A stretch of DNA of 64,000 nucleotides from Mesorhizobium sp. GTDB taxonomy: Bacteria; Pseudomonadota; Alphaproteobacteria; Rhizobiales; Rhizobiaceae. The notes beneath the pieces are model-generated. The model was not told where the DNA came from. It searched no databases and saw nothing but the letters and a program-made list of their open reading frames with translations. The stretch is from assembly GCF_004962245.1 (NCBI RefSeq), contig NZ_SUHQ01000023.1:7501-71500 (forward strand), read 5' to 3'. Of the stretch, positions 1 through 13,387 are shown piece by piece. Positions within the stretch are counted from its first letter, which is position 1. Each line of letters starts with the position of its first letter. A program made the position numbers and the translations under genes.

Positions 1-1
1 T

Positions 2-1039
2 GCGACGGCGCTCAAGGCGGGAACCGTGCTGCGCGTCGGGCTCGAGGTCCGTGGCGACGCTGCCAAGGTCGTCCGCACCGGCATCTACGACAGGACCCAG
101 CATATCGTGACCATCGCGCTCGATGATCGCGGCCAATATGTGCCGGCACAGGAGCCGGAACCCAATCCCGAATTGCTGACCGCATTCGATGATTCGCCGC
201 CAGTGGTGGTGCGCGGCAATCTGCCGAACGTCTATGACGGCATCTACCGCGCCGCCTATTCCTACGGCATGTCCAAGGCGATGACCAAACGGCTGATCAA
301 GCTCCTGGCGTCCGGTGTCGATTTCCAGTCGCGGCTCAATCCGTCCGACCGTATCGAGGTGCTGTTCTCGCAGCCGGACGGCGACGACCAGGCATCCGAC
401 GACTCCGAGCTTCTCTACGTCTCGGCGATCTTCGGCGGCACGACCCGAAACTTCTACCGGTTCCAAATGCAGGACGGCAGCACCGACTATTTCGACGAGA
501 ACGGCCGCAGCGCTAAGCAATTCCTGCTGCGCAATCCGCTGCCCAATGGCAGGTTTACCTCTGGTTTCGGTGCCAGGCGTCACCCCATTTTGGGATATGT
601 GAAGATGCATACCGGAACCGACTGGGCAGCTCCGGTCGGATCGCCGATCATTGCCGTCGGCAACGGCGTCGTCGAAAAGGCCGGCTGGGCCGGCGGCTAT
701 GGCAAGCAGATCATCATCCGCCATGCCAATGGCTACGAGACGTCCTACAATCACCAGAGCGCCTTTGCCAAGGGCATCGCGCCGGGCGTTCGCATTCGCC
801 AGGGCCAGGTTATCGGCTATCTCGGCTCAACCGGCCTCTCCACCGGTCCGCATCTTCATTACGAACTGATCGTCAACGGCACCAAGGTCGACTCGATGCG
901 CGTCCGCCTGCCGGTCGGCAAGGTGCTGAAAGGCGACGACCTCGTTGCCTTCAAGCGCGAGCGCGAGCGCATCGATGACCTGCTCAAGCAGGAAGACAGT
1001 GATTCGCTGAAGGTCGCGAGCGCCAAGATCGAAGGCTGA
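2..1039 (+). CDS. M23 family metallopeptidase (LytM-like), 5' partial at window edge
   Basis: FTSGFGARRHPILGYVKMHTGTDWAAPVGSPI...GPHLHYELIVNG: HxxxD and HxH motifs of peptidase M23; frame open to the left edge. Confidence 0.93.
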   Translation, partial: ATALKAGTVLRVGLEVRGDAAKVVRTGIYDRTQHIVTIALDDRGQYVPAQEPEPNPELLTAFDDSPPVVVRGNLPNVYDGIYRAAYSYGMSKAMTKRLIKLLASGVDFQSRLNPSDRIEVLFSQPDGDDQASDDSELLYVSAIFGGTTRNFYRFQMQDGSTDYFDENGRSAKQFLLRNPLPNGRFTSGFGARRHPILGYVKMHTGTDWAAPVGSPIIAVGNGVVEKAGWAGGYGKQIIIRHANGYETSYNHQSAFAKGIAPGVRIRQGQVIGYLGSTGLSTGPHLHYELIVNGTKVDSMRVRLPVGKVLKGDDLVAFKRERERIDDLLKQEDSDSLKVASAKIEG

Positions 1040-1062
1040 GCCGGCTTCGGAGCCTTCTGGCC

Positions 1063-2616
1063 TCAGCTCTGCGGATTCTCGGATCCACGCGACCATGGCA
1101 GTCGCTCGCCGGAAACAGTCGTCCACGCCACGATCGCCGAGAGCAGGCAAAGCAGCGCGGTGACCAAGGCGACGGCGGCGAACGCTGCATCGCTGGCGGC
1201 AAGCCTTGCTGCATCGAGATCCGGTGCCAGGCCTGCCGGCGCCGGTTCGCCGAAACCCGGAATGCCGGCGCCGCCGTTCAGCACTCCGGCATAGACCCCG
1301 GCCGCCAGCGAACCCATGGCCGCCACCGCGATCAGGCCGCCAATGCGCGAGACGGCATTGTTGATTCCCGAAGCAGCACCCGTATCTCTGTCCTCGACCG
1401 CCGTCATGATCGCCGTCGACAGCGGCGACACCACCAGCGCCATGCCGAGTCCCATCAGCGCCATCATCGGAAATACCCCCATCCAGAAATTGTGGATGCC
1501 GGCATAGGCGAGCAAGGCAAGCCCGGCGAAGGCGGCGGCGACGACGAGACTGCCGCTGGCGATCGGAAAACGCGGACCGATTCGGTCGGACCACTGCCCG
1601 ACCGGCCCAGACAACAGCGCGATCAGCGCGGACAGCGGCAGGAAGATGAAGCCAACCTCTGCCGCGCTCAGTCCCCATCCGGCAATCAGCAACATTGGCA
1701 GGTAGAACAGATTGGCCGACAGCGCGAAGTATAGGAAAAAAGTCGCCACATTGGCGCCGGCGAAGGCGCCGATCCGAAACAGCGACAGATCGATCATCGG
1801 TTCGCGCTGCCGGCGCTCGAAGACGATGAAAGCGACGAGCAACACCCCGCCCGCGGCAATGCTCGGCCCCGGCATAAGCCCCTCACCCTTGTCACTCATC
1901 GAGGTCAAGCCGTAGGCGAGCGCTCCAAACGCGAGCGTCGCCAGTCCGGCGCCGCCAAGGTCGAGGCTGCGCTTCTCCGTCGGCGCATCGGCAGGGACCT
2001 TGGCAAGCAGAAGATAGATCGAGACAAGACCAAGCGGCAGGTTGATGGCGAAGATCGCCCGCCAGATGCCGTCGCCGAAGGCCGACAGCACAAGGCCGCC
2101 CAGCACCGGGCCAAGTGCCGTCGTCAGCGCCGAGGCCGCCGCCCAGATGCCGATCGCCCTGCCACGCTCCTTCTTCGGATAGGCCTTGGCGATGATGGCG
2201 AGGCTGCCGGGCACCATGATGGCAGCGCCAATGCCCTGGAGTGCACGGAACGCAATAAGCACCCCCGGGTTCGGTGCCACCGCGCAGGCCAGCGAGGCGG
2301 CAATGAACAGGACTATGCCCGCCACGAAAGCGCGCCGCAGACCGAATCGGTCACCAGCGGCACCGCCGGCGAGGATGAGCGCCGAAAGCGTCAGCGCATA
2401 GGCATTGGAAATCCATTGCGCCTCGGCGAGGCTGGCGCCGAGATCGACACGGATCGCCGGCGTGGCTATGGCCAGGACCGAACCGTCGATGAAGCCGAGC
2501 GAGGAAGCCAGAATCGCCGCGATCAGCACGAACCTGCGCCGCGACTGCGGGCAGAACGTATCGGCTGGAAGAGAGCTGGCCAGAGGGATGGCGGCGGCTT
2601 CGCTTGGAGACTTCAT
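1063..2616 (-). CDS. MFS transporter, DHA2-like drug efflux family
   Basis: 517 aa, about 14 hydrophobic segments, GFIDGSVLAIATPAI and GDRFGLRRAFVAG motifs. Confidence 0.9.
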   Translation of the reverse strand: MKSPSEAAAIPLASSLPADTFCPQSRRRFVLIAAILASSLGFIDGSVLAIATPAIRVDLGASLAEAQWISNAYALTLSALILAGGAAGDRFGLRRAFVAGIVLFIAASLACAVAPNPGVLIAFRALQGIGAAIMVPGSLAIIAKAYPKKERGRAIGIWAAASALTTALGPVLGGLVLSAFGDGIWRAIFAINLPLGLVSIYLLLAKVPADAPTEKRSLDLGGAGLATLAFGALAYGLTSMSDKGEGLMPGPSIAAGGVLLVAFIVFERRQREPMIDLSLFRIGAFAGANVATFFLYFALSANLFYLPMLLIAGWGLSAAEVGFIFLPLSALIALLSGPVGQWSDRIGPRFPIASGSLVVAAAFAGLALLAYAGIHNFWMGVFPMMALMGLGMALVVSPLSTAIMTAVEDRDTGAASGINNAVSRIGGLIAVAAMGSLAAGVYAGVLNGGAGIPGFGEPAPAGLAPDLDAARLAASDAAFAAVALVTALLCLLSAIVAWTTVSGERLPWSRGSENPQS

Positions 2617-2761
2617 GGAGCCTGCTTAGACCTCCTATGTGCCGGCAACAACCGGCCAGAGGATTGCGGTCGCTGGCACCAGAACAGGATCAGGACCTCT
2701 ATGCCACCGGACCCCGGCTCCTTCTCTTGCGAAAAATTATGGGCTGACCCAAGCGATGGCG

Positions 2762-4228
2762 TCAGTCGATGAATTCCACCGTGACGCCCGGCGACACGAC
2801 CTTGGCCAGTTCGCGCGCGTCCCAGTTGGTCAGCCGCACGCAGCCATGACTCTCGCTCCTGCCGATCTTGGAGGGATCTGGCGTGCCGTGAATGCCGTAG
2901 GTCGGCTTGTCCAGCGCGATCCAGACCGAGCCGACCGGGCCGTTCGGACCCGGCGGAATGGTCAGGACCTTGTCATTTTCGCCCTGCTTGAAATTGATCT
3001 TCGGGTTGTAGGTGTAGTTCGGGTCCAAGGCGACCCGCGACACCTCATGCAGGCCTGACGGCGATGGCGTGTCAGACGAGCCGATGGTGGCCGGATAGGC
3101 CGCGACCAGCTTGCCCGACGCGTCATAGGCACGGACCTGCTTGTTGCCCTTGTCGGCGATGATGCGCGCCACCGGCTTCGCCACCAGCTTGCCGAAATTG
3201 GCGACCTTGATGATCGTGCCGGGACGGTTGAAATTGGCCTCCGGATTGAGCGCCTTCAGGTATTTCTCGTCCATGTGGAAGCGTTCGGCCAGCGCTTCGG
3301 TGACGGAGGTGTAGCTCAGCCGGTCGAGTTGCGCCTTCTGGCCGTAGTCTTCCGGCACCGAGGCCACATAGGGGCCGGCCGCATCCTCGGGCGTGATCTC
3401 GTAGGAGGCGAAGGCATCGCCGCCGGTTTGCTCAAGGGCCGCCTGGATGCCGATCGCATCGGTCGATCGTAGATTGCTGCCGGTGATCTCGTTGTAGGCG
3501 GCGAGCGCCTTGTCGACATTCGAGCCGAAGCGCCCGTCGACGACGCCGGGCGAAGCGCCGGCGCGATCGAGCAGCACTTGCAACGCTGCAACATCCTCGC
3601 GTGCACCGAGCGAGAGCGACGGATCGGCGACAGTCTTGCCGCCGATCTTTGGCGGCAGCGCCGCCTGGTCGCCCGGCACCGTCGGCTCGACCGGTTCGAT
3701 CGAAGCTTCGTTGAGCGGCTGGCGCTTGACGGTGCGCGGATTTACCGGCTGTGGCGCTTCCGGATAGTCATTGCCATAGCTGCCGTCATTCCGCGGTGCT
3801 TCGGGAAAAGCTTCCACCGAATTGTCGTTATAGGAATCGTATTCGTCGACCGGCGGTACGACAACCAGGCCTTCCTCTTCCAACTGCCTGCGGCGCAAGC
3901 GCGCCGCATCTTCCGGGTCGTCGAGATAATAGCGGTCGTCCTTGACCGGTCCGAGATTACGCACGCTGTCGCGGCGGAGCGTACGGCGGTCGAACCTGGT
4001 CTGCGGCGGCTGGATGGCGAGGACCTTGCCGGTTTCCGCATCGACGATGACGCGGTTTCCCCTGGCGTCGTAGTAGACGTCTAAATCGCCGTTCTGGGCG
4101 ACCAGCACACCACCGTCATCGCCTGCACGAGCTGATCGCGGCGTGATATCTTCCGTCGGCGCGGCCATTGCGCTCGAAGAAAGCAGCCCGGCGGCGAACG
4201 CCGAAAGGGTGAAGATCGTGCGGAACAT
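2762..4228 (-). CDS. L,D-transpeptidase (YkuD) with peptidoglycan-binding region
   Basis: Catalytic motif IHGTPDPSKIGRSESHGCVRLTNWDA; signal-peptide-like MFRTIFTLSAFAAGLL supports a start near 4228 rather than 4339. Confidence 0.9.
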   Translation of the reverse strand: MFRTIFTLSAFAAGLLSSSAMAAPTEDITPRSARAGDDGGVLVAQNGDLDVYYDARGNRVIVDAETGKVLAIQPPQTRFDRRTLRRDSVRNLGPVKDDRYYLDDPEDAARLRRRQLEEEGLVVVPPVDEYDSYNDNSVEAFPEAPRNDGSYGNDYPEAPQPVNPRTVKRQPLNEASIEPVEPTVPGDQAALPPKIGGKTVADPSLSLGAREDVAALQVLLDRAGASPGVVDGRFGSNVDKALAAYNEITGSNLRSTDAIGIQAALEQTGGDAFASYEITPEDAAGPYVASVPEDYGQKAQLDRLSYTSVTEALAERFHMDEKYLKALNPEANFNRPGTIIKVANFGKLVAKPVARIIADKGNKQVRAYDASGKLVAAYPATIGSSDTPSPSGLHEVSRVALDPNYTYNPKINFKQGENDKVLTIPPGPNGPVGSVWIALDKPTYGIHGTPDPSKIGRSESHGCVRLTNWDARELAKVVSPGVTVEFID

Positions 4229-4280
4229 GTTGGCCAAATTCTCCGGTCCGTAATTGCCGCTGCCCGGCATTGCCTCTTTG

Positions 4281-4381
4281 GAGCGCCGCGCGTCGTTTCG
4301 GACGCGCAAAGGACGCTCTAACGCCTTGAATCTCCGCATCGTGCCTTCCGGAAATCGACTTCGATTTTCGGACCGACGCGG
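4281..4381. repeat. Dispersed repeat family B
   Basis: GCGCGTCGTTTCGGACGCGCAAAGGACGCTCTAACGCCTTGAATCTCCGCATCGTGCCTTCCGGAAATCGACTTCGATTTTCGGACCGACGCGG. Confidence 0.85.
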
Positions 4382-4479
4382 TAGGCGAACCCCTTCGCCA
4401 GCAAATCAGTTACCGAGCATAAGGTTCCAACATGAACCGGGCATGAAGATGGCGGATTTCTGGCGGTCTGGAGCAAGAG

Positions 4480-4587
4480 CTAGAGCATTTTACAGCCTAG
4501 TGGAATCACTTGGCGCCGCAGAAATGCGGCTAGACCAAAAATAGCTAGGGCGGGATGCCGGTCCAATTCGAACGCATCCTGCTCTAG
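4480..4587. repeat. Palindrome-ended intergenic element (CTAGAGCA...TGCTCTAG)
   Basis: CTAGAGCA at 4480-4487, TGCTCTAG at 4580-4587; internal CCGCAGAAATGCGG hairpin. Confidence 0.65.
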
Positions 4588-4949
4588 CTGGCGGAGAGTC
4601 CCAGTTCCTTGCGCGCCTGCGTCGTCAGTTTCAGCACGACAAGGCGATGGCTTTCGCGCAGATAGTCCTTCAGCGCGTCATCGTCCATGCTCTGGCTTGT
4701 CTGGCGCTGGATCCATTTCATGCCGCGTGACGCAAGATAGGGCGCGGGCCGAAGACCCGGCTGTTCCTTCAGGACGTCATAGGCGATGTCGGAGCATTTG
4801 AAGGTGACGAACGGCTCCCTGCCGTTATCCCAGCCGCCGATCGCAAAGACCTTGGCTCCGACCTTCCAGACATGGGCGCCGCCCCACTGGACGACATGGG
4901 TCGTCGAAGGCAGCGAGGCGCAGAAGCTGTTGTAATCGTCCAACGTCAT
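4584..4949 (-). CDS. MmcQ/YjbR family DNA-binding protein
   Basis: MTLDDYNSFCASLPSTTHVVQWGGAHVWKVGAKVFAIGG family pattern. Confidence 0.85.
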   Translation of the reverse strand: MTLDDYNSFCASLPSTTHVVQWGGAHVWKVGAKVFAIGGWDNGREPFVTFKCSDIAYDVLKEQPGLRPAPYLASRGMKWIQRQTSQSMDDDALKDYLRESHRLVVLKLTTQARKELGLSAS

Positions 4950-4986
4950 CCGCGCCCCGCCGTTTGATACACAAGGCGGCCTCGAA

Positions 4987-7602
<2,616 letters not shown>

Positions 7603-7695
7603 ATCTGTCTCCTTCCGTCACCAGCCCGCTTTGCGGCACCGGATCAGATTGCGGTGACGGACCCGCCCGTTCGAGCCAGGTCCTGTTCACGCGAG

Positions 7696-7724
7696 ATATG
7701 GTGCATAGCCCACGGTCTCTCAAG
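7696..7724 (-). promoter_or_regulatory. Putative RpoH (sigma-32) promoter of clpB
   Basis: Minus strand CTTGAGA-N14-CACCATAT, close to CTTGAAA-N11-16-CCCCATNT, about 95 bp upstream of the clpB ATG. Confidence 0.55.
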
Positions 7725-7770
7725 ACGCCTTGATGTCGGTCAACTCATTATATTCCACGGGCGCGCCAAA

Positions 7771-7800
7771 CAAAAACGGCGGAGGTTTCTCTCCGCCGTC
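7771..7800 (-). terminator. Rho-independent terminator after the DUF4167 gene
   Basis: Minus strand CGGCGGAG-AGAAAC-CTCCGCCG followed by TTTTTG, just past the stop at 7826. Confidence 0.8.
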
Positions 7801-7825
7801 CAGGAATGTCTGAAGCCTTGCTCGA

Positions 7826-8780
7826 TCAGTTGTTGACGTCGACTATGGCGGGCTCGCCACCGGCGTCTTCCGCCGGCGCTGCATCCACTTTATCGGCGCC
7901 AGCATTACCGCCATCCACCTGATCAGCACTGACACGCGGACGGCGCGGACGCCTGGGGCGGCGGGCAGCGCCGCTTTCGGCGGCTGCTTCCTTCATCTCG
8001 GCCTGGGCGGCGAGACCCGCCGGCGAAAAGTCTTCGAACTGCGGCGCGGGGTCGGCCGCAGAAACAGGCTCGACCGGAGGCACAGCTTCCACCTGCACGA
8101 GCGCCTCGTTCTGTACCGGTGTCTCGTTCTGTACCGGTGTCTCGTTGCGCTGGTTCTGACCACCGCGCTGTCCGCCCTGCTCGCCACGCGAACCATACTC
8201 GCTGCGCTGGCCGTTCTGGCCGTAGCCGCCATTGGGACGACGGTCGCGATGGCGGCCGCCATTGTTGTCGCGGCCGTTGCCGTCGCGCCCACCGTTATCA
8301 CGATTGTCGCGGCTGTTGTTTTCCTGGTTGAACGCCAACTCGGCCGGCGTGCCGTCGATGACCGGCTGCGGACCGGCACCGTGGTTGACCACCGGAGTTG
8401 CAGCCTCTCCGACATTGCTGTTGCCGACATTGTCGAACTGATCGCGATCGTCGTCGCCGTCGTCGTCGAAATCGTCGCGGTTCTGCTGAGCGTTCTGGAT
8501 CGGTAACTGCGCCTGCGCGGCAGCGATGATGCGATTGTAGTGCTCGGCGTGCTGAAGATAGTTTTCCGCCATCACCCGATCGCCGGAGCTTTGCGCGTCA
8601 CGGGCAAGGGTTGCGTATTTTTCGGCGATCTGCTGAGCCGATCCGCGGATCTTCACATCCGGACCGTTGCTCTCGTAATTGCGCGTCAGGGGATTTGGAC
8701 CCTTGCGGTTGTTGTTATTGCCACCGCCGCCATTGTTGTTGCGACCGCGCATGCGCCTGTTCTGCTGTTGTGGCCTCATT
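7826..8780 (-). CDS. DUF4167 domain-containing protein
   Basis: N-terminal RGRNNNGGGGNNNNRKGPNPLTRNYESNGPDVKIRGSAQQIAEKYATLARDAQSSGDRVMAENYLQHAEHYNRII is the DUF4167 pattern; low-complexity acidic/RG-rich tail. Confidence 0.88.
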
Positions 8781-9080
8781 CGACTCTCTTCATTTTGAAA
8801 TTTTCGAAAACTTTTCACGCACGGAGGCGCTCATGCAGCCAGCCGTTTCGTTTCTTCACCGGCGTTCGCCCGCATCGATTGCGTTGGCGCCACGTGTCAT
8901 CCTGTTCCGGTTACATCACTTGTCGGACGATTCCCGCACGAAGCTTGGGCGTCGTTTGCGCAAGAAGGCAGCTATTTCCAAGGAAACCGAATCGCTAAGA
9001 GCACTGCCTGCTTCGTCTCATCCGGTTGAGGCGACCCTAGCCGCATTCCCCGGCATTGCCAAGCGTTTTTTCGCACTGCA

Positions 9081-9959
9081 TCACGGCTTTGTCAGTTCGA
9101 AGATCAGAACCCTGTCGTTTCCGCCAAGATCACGGAACATCCCCGCCGGTATGTAGCCGGCTGCGGAGAATATGTCCGTGACTTCTTTGCGTTGCGTGTG
9201 GCCGATCTCGACCGCAATCCTGCCCTCGGCTTCCAAAAAACCTGCCGCCTCGGCGGCGATGATCCTGTAGGGACCCAGACCGTCCACGCCGCCTTCAAGG
9301 GCTTGGCGTGGATCGAAATCGCGGACTTCGTCCTGCAGATTTCCAATGTCTATGGATGCTATATAGGGAGGGTTTGCGACAATTACATGGTATCGGCCAG
9401 AAACTTTTTCGAACCAGTCGGATTTGAGCACCTGGAACCGGCCGGCTAGCCCCAATTCCCCGGCATTGCGCATGGCGGTCGCCAGCGCGCCTTGTGAAAT
9501 ATCGACACCGGTTGCGATCGCTGCCGGAACGGCGCTTAGCAGCGCCAGCGCGATGGCGCCGGTGCCGGTGCCGAGGTCGAGGATGCGGCATTCGCCTTGC
9601 CGCGCCGCTGTCGCCTTGGCGAAGGGCAACACCGCTTCGACCAGTGTTTCGGTATCCGGTCGCGGTTCCAGCGTTTCCGGTGAGAGCGAAAGGCGCAAGC
9701 CATAGAATTCGCGATGGCCGAGGATGCGATGCACCGGCTCGCCGGCGATGCGGCGCGTCAGGGCTGCATCGATCGCGGCAATCGCGCCGGCATCGACGTT
9801 GCGTTCGGGATCGGCGATGGCTTGCGTGCGGGTCGTGCCGGAAAGATGTTCGACGATCAGCCTTGCATCCAGCGCCGGATCGGCGACTGCGGCCGCGGCA
9901 AGGCGTGCCCGCGCCGCTTTCAGCAACTGCCCTAGCGTACCGGGCAGACTGTCAGCCAT
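9081..9959 (-). CDS. prmC: Peptide chain release factor N5-glutamine methyltransferase
   Basis: [15 protein letters not shown] and VANPPYI motifs; overlaps prfA. Confidence 0.96.
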   Translation of the reverse strand: MADSLPGTLGQLLKAARARLAAAAVADPALDARLIVEHLSGTTRTQAIADPERNVDAGAIAAIDAALTRRIAGEPVHRILGHREFYGLRLSLSPETLEPRPDTETLVEAVLPFAKATAARQGECRILDLGTGTGAIALALLSAVPAAIATGVDISQGALATAMRNAGELGLAGRFQVLKSDWFEKVSGRYHVIVANPPYIASIDIGNLQDEVRDFDPRQALEGGVDGLGPYRIIAAEAAGFLEAEGRIAVEIGHTQRKEVTDIFSAAGYIPAGMFRDLGGNDRVLIFELTKP

Positions 9960-11031
9960 CGAGGCCGATATCGGCGAGCAGCTTCGACTGGTGATCGGCG
10001 ATCAGCGCGTCGATGATCTCGTCGAGTTCGCCCATCATCACCCTGTCGAGCTTGTAGAGCGTCAGATTGATGCGATGGTCGGTGACGCGGCCCTGCGGGA
10101 AATTATAGGTGCGGATGCGCTCCGAGCGATCGCCCGACCCGACCTGCGATTTGCGCGATTCGGAGCGTTCCTCGTCGGCCTTGCCGCGCTCGAGGTCGTA
10201 AAGCCTGGCCCGCAGGATCTGCATGGCTTTCGCCCGGTTCTGGTGCTGCGACTTTTCCGCCTGCACCACCATGATGCCGGTCGGCAGATGGGTGATGCGC
10301 ACCGCCGAATCGGTGGTGTTGACGTGCTGGCCGCCGGAGCCCGAGGCGCGCATCGTATCGATGCGGATGTCTTCGGCCCTGATGTCGATGTCGACCTCTT
10401 CCGCCTCGGGCAGCACGGCAACCGTCGCCGCCGAGGTGTGGATGCGCCCGCCGGCCTCGGTCGCCGGCACGCGCTGCACGCGATGCACGCCGGACTCGAA
10501 TTTCAGATGGGCAAAGACCCCCTTGCCCGAAATGGTGGCGATGATTTCCTTGTAGCCGCCGACCTCGCCCTCGCTGGCCGACGCGATCTCGAAACGCCAC
10601 CCGCGTGCCGCGGCGTAGCGTTCGTACATGCGAAACAGATCGCCGGCGAAGAGAGCCGCCTCGTCGCCGCCGGTGCCGGCGCGGATTTCGAGGATGGCAT
10701 TCTTGTCGTCGGCGGCATCCTTGGGCAGAAGCAGGATCTGGATGTCCTTCTGCAGCGCTTCGATGCGCTCCTTGACCTCCGGCAGATCGGCCTCGGCCAA
10801 CGCCCGCATTTCGGCGTCGGTGCTTCTGTCGGCGAGCATCGCTTCCAGATCGGCCTGTTCATGCTCGGCGGTGCGCAGCGCCCTGATCTTTGCTACCATC
10901 TCCTGTATGTCGGCATATTCCGACGCCATCCTGACATAGGCGTCCGGTGCCGGTCCGGCCGACATCTGCGCTTCGAGCATGTCGAAACGCTTGACGACTT
11001 GATCCATACGGTCGCGGGGCAGGTTGATCAT
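9952..11031 (-). CDS. prfA: Peptide chain release factor 1
   Basis: [22 protein letters not shown] (GGQ motif), [17 protein letters not shown]. Confidence 0.98.
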   Translation of the reverse strand: MINLPRDRMDQVVKRFDMLEAQMSAGPAPDAYVRMASEYADIQEMVAKIRALRTAEHEQADLEAMLADRSTDAEMRALAEADLPEVKERIEALQKDIQILLLPKDAADDKNAILEIRAGTGGDEAALFAGDLFRMYERYAAARGWRFEIASASEGEVGGYKEIIATISGKGVFAHLKFESGVHRVQRVPATEAGGRIHTSAATVAVLPEAEEVDIDIRAEDIRIDTMRASGSGGQHVNTTDSAVRITHLPTGIMVVQAEKSQHQNRAKAMQILRARLYDLERGKADEERSESRKSQVGSGDRSERIRTYNFPQGRVTDHRINLTLYKLDRVMMGELDEIIDALIADHQSKLLADIGLDG

Positions 11032-11040
11032 GGCGAAAGT

Positions 11041-13335
11041 CTATAGCGGAATTGAGCGGTCGTCGGCAAAGGCCTGCAGCAGCGCCCGCATCGGCGACTT
11101 CTGGGACGGCGCCATGAGATTGTCGTCGAAGAACGCTTGCAGCTCGGCCAGCGGCAGTTCCGTCAGCATTGCCTTGACCGGACCGATCGAGGCCGGTGAC
11201 ATCGAGATCGACCGGTAGCCAAGGCCGATCAGCGCCATCGCCGAGATCGGCTTGCCGGCCAGTTCACCGCACAGGGTCACCGGGGTCTGATTGCGCACCC
11301 CGGCGTCGGCAATCTGCTTCAGAACGCGCAGGAACGGCGTCGACAGCGGATCGAAGCGGTCGGAGAGCTGCGTGTTGCCGCGATCGACCGCCATGACGAA
11401 CTGGAACAGATCGTTCGAGCCGACCGAGACGAAATCGACGGCCTTCATCAGCTCGTCGAGCTGGAACAGCAGCGAAGGCACTTCCAGCATGGCCCCGAGC
11501 TTCAGGCTGGTCGGCAAATGATGGGCAAAACGCGACAGATGCCGCACCTCGCGATCGATGATTTCGCGCGCCTGTGCGATTTCGCCGAGCTCCGTGACCA
11601 TCGGCAGCATCAGCTTCAGTTCACGCCCACCGCAGGCCTTCAGAAGCGCGCGGATCTGGGTGCGTAACAGGCCCGGCCGGTCGAGCGTCAGGCGGATGGC
11701 GCGCCAGCCGAGCGCCGGGTTCTCTTCCTGGGCCGCGTCCTTGAAATAGGGCAGCACCTTGTCGCCGCCGATATCGATGGTGCGGAAGGTCACCGGCTTG
11801 CCGCGCGCCGCGTCGAGCACGTCACGGTAGAGCCGTTCCTGGGCCTCCGCACGCGGAAAGGTCGAGGCGACCATGAACTGCAGCTCGGTGCGGAACAGGC
11901 CGATGCCGGCGGCGCCCGCCTCGGCAAGCTGCGGCAGATCGACGGCCAGGCCCGCATTCATCAGAAGATCGACCTGGACGCCGTCCTTGGTCACCGACGG
12001 CTTCTTGCGCAGTTCGCGATAGACCTCCTGCCGCCGAGCCCGGAAGCGGACCTTTTCGGCATAGGCGGCTTCGAGGTCGGGCTGAGGGCGCAGATGGATC
12101 GTGCCTTCTTCGCCGTCGACGATGATGGCGTCGCCGTTTTCCGCCATGGAGACGGCGCCCTTCATCTGGCCCGCGACCGGTATGCCCATGGCCCGCGCCA
12201 CGATGACGACATGGCTGGTCGCCGCGCCGTCCTCCAGCACCAGCCCGCGCAGCTTGTCTCTGGGATAATCGAGCAGTTCGGCGGCCCCCATCGAGCGGGC
12301 GACGATGATGGCATCTTTCGGCAGCGAGGCTGCGACATCGTCCGGCCCGCGCCCCATCAACTGGCGCAGCAGCCGGTTGGCGAGATCGTCGAAATCGCTC
12401 ATCCGCTCGCGCAGATACGGATCGGTCATGTGCAGCATGCGGGCACGCATGTCGCTCTGCACCTTTTCCACCGCCGCTTCCGCCGTCAGGCCATTGCGGA
12501 TCGCCTCTTCCAGCCGGCGCACCCAGCCGCTGTCATTTGCGAACATGCGATAGGCTTCGAGCACCTGGCGATGCTCGCCCTCGAAGGCGACTTCGCGGCG
12601 TTCCAGCATGTCGTCGATGGAGAGCCTGAGCGAACCGAGGGAGGTATCGAGGCGCCTGATCTCCTCCTCGCTGTCCTCGTTGAACAGATTGGTGACGACG
12701 ATGCGCGGCTCGTGCAGCACGACATGGCCGAGCCCGACGCCCTCGTTGAAGGACAGGCCGGTAAAGCTCACCGGGCGGCGCAGGTCGAGTTCGAGCCCGG
12801 GCCGGGTCAGCCGGGCGAGGTCGCCGGTGGCGATCATCTCGGCGATCACCATCGCCGTTGTTTCCAGCGCCTCGACCTCGTCGTCGCGGTAGTGGCGCAT
12901 GGTCTTGTTCTGGACGACCAGCACGCCGAGCGTGCGCCCCGCCCTGAGCACCGGCACGCCGAGGAAGGAATTGTAGATCTCTTCCCCCGTCTCGGGCAGG
13001 TAGGCGAAGGCGGGATGTTCCTGCGCGTTGGAGAGATTGAGCGGCCGTGCCGAGGCCGCGATCGTGCCGACGAGGCCTTCCCCCAGCCGGAGCTGCGCCA
13101 AATGGACGGCGTTCGGGTTCAGGCCCTCGGTGGCATAGAGTTCGAGCACCGAATCAGCGCGCAGCACGTAGAGCGAGCACACTTCGGCGACCATGTTGGA
13201 GGCGATGTCGCGCACGATGCGGTCGAGCCGCTCCTGCGGCTCCAGCGGCTCCTGCATGAGCTCGCGGAGCCGTTTCAGCAAAACGCGCGGGCCGCTGGCC
13301 GTATCACGCATCGCGGCTTGTTCTCCAATGGACAT
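11041..13335 (-). CDS. ptsP: Phosphoenolpyruvate-protein phosphotransferase PtsP (GAF + EI)
   Basis: N-terminal GAF domain, GAATSHVVIVARAMGIP, GIGLFRTELQFM, SVGSNDLFQFVMAVDRGN. Confidence 0.96.
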   Translation of the reverse strand: MSIGEQAAMRDTASGPRVLLKRLRELMQEPLEPQERLDRIVRDIASNMVAEVCSLYVLRADSVLELYATEGLNPNAVHLAQLRLGEGLVGTIAASARPLNLSNAQEHPAFAYLPETGEEIYNSFLGVPVLRAGRTLGVLVVQNKTMRHYRDDEVEALETTAMVIAEMIATGDLARLTRPGLELDLRRPVSFTGLSFNEGVGLGHVVLHEPRIVVTNLFNEDSEEEIRRLDTSLGSLRLSIDDMLERREVAFEGEHRQVLEAYRMFANDSGWVRRLEEAIRNGLTAEAAVEKVQSDMRARMLHMTDPYLRERMSDFDDLANRLLRQLMGRGPDDVAASLPKDAIIVARSMGAAELLDYPRDKLRGLVLEDGAATSHVVIVARAMGIPVAGQMKGAVSMAENGDAIIVDGEEGTIHLRPQPDLEAAYAEKVRFRARRQEVYRELRKKPSVTKDGVQVDLLMNAGLAVDLPQLAEAGAAGIGLFRTELQFMVASTFPRAEAQERLYRDVLDAARGKPVTFRTIDIGGDKVLPYFKDAAQEENPALGWRAIRLTLDRPGLLRTQIRALLKACGGRELKLMLPMVTELGEIAQAREIIDREVRHLSRFAHHLPTSLKLGAMLEVPSLLFQLDELMKAVDFVSVGSNDLFQFVMAVDRGNTQLSDRFDPLSTPFLRVLKQIADAGVRNQTPVTLCGELAGKPISAMALIGLGYRSISMSPASIGPVKAMLTELPLAELQAFFDDNLMAPSQKSPMRALLQAFADDRSIPL

Positions 13336-13387
13336 TTTGCCCGCCGCAGTTTCTCCCGCGGCCGGCGCTCACGCAACAACTCAATTA

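Noticed and set aside
8119-8506. Plus-strand ORFs opposite DUF4167
   Set aside because: Shadows of the low-complexity RG/N-rich coding region
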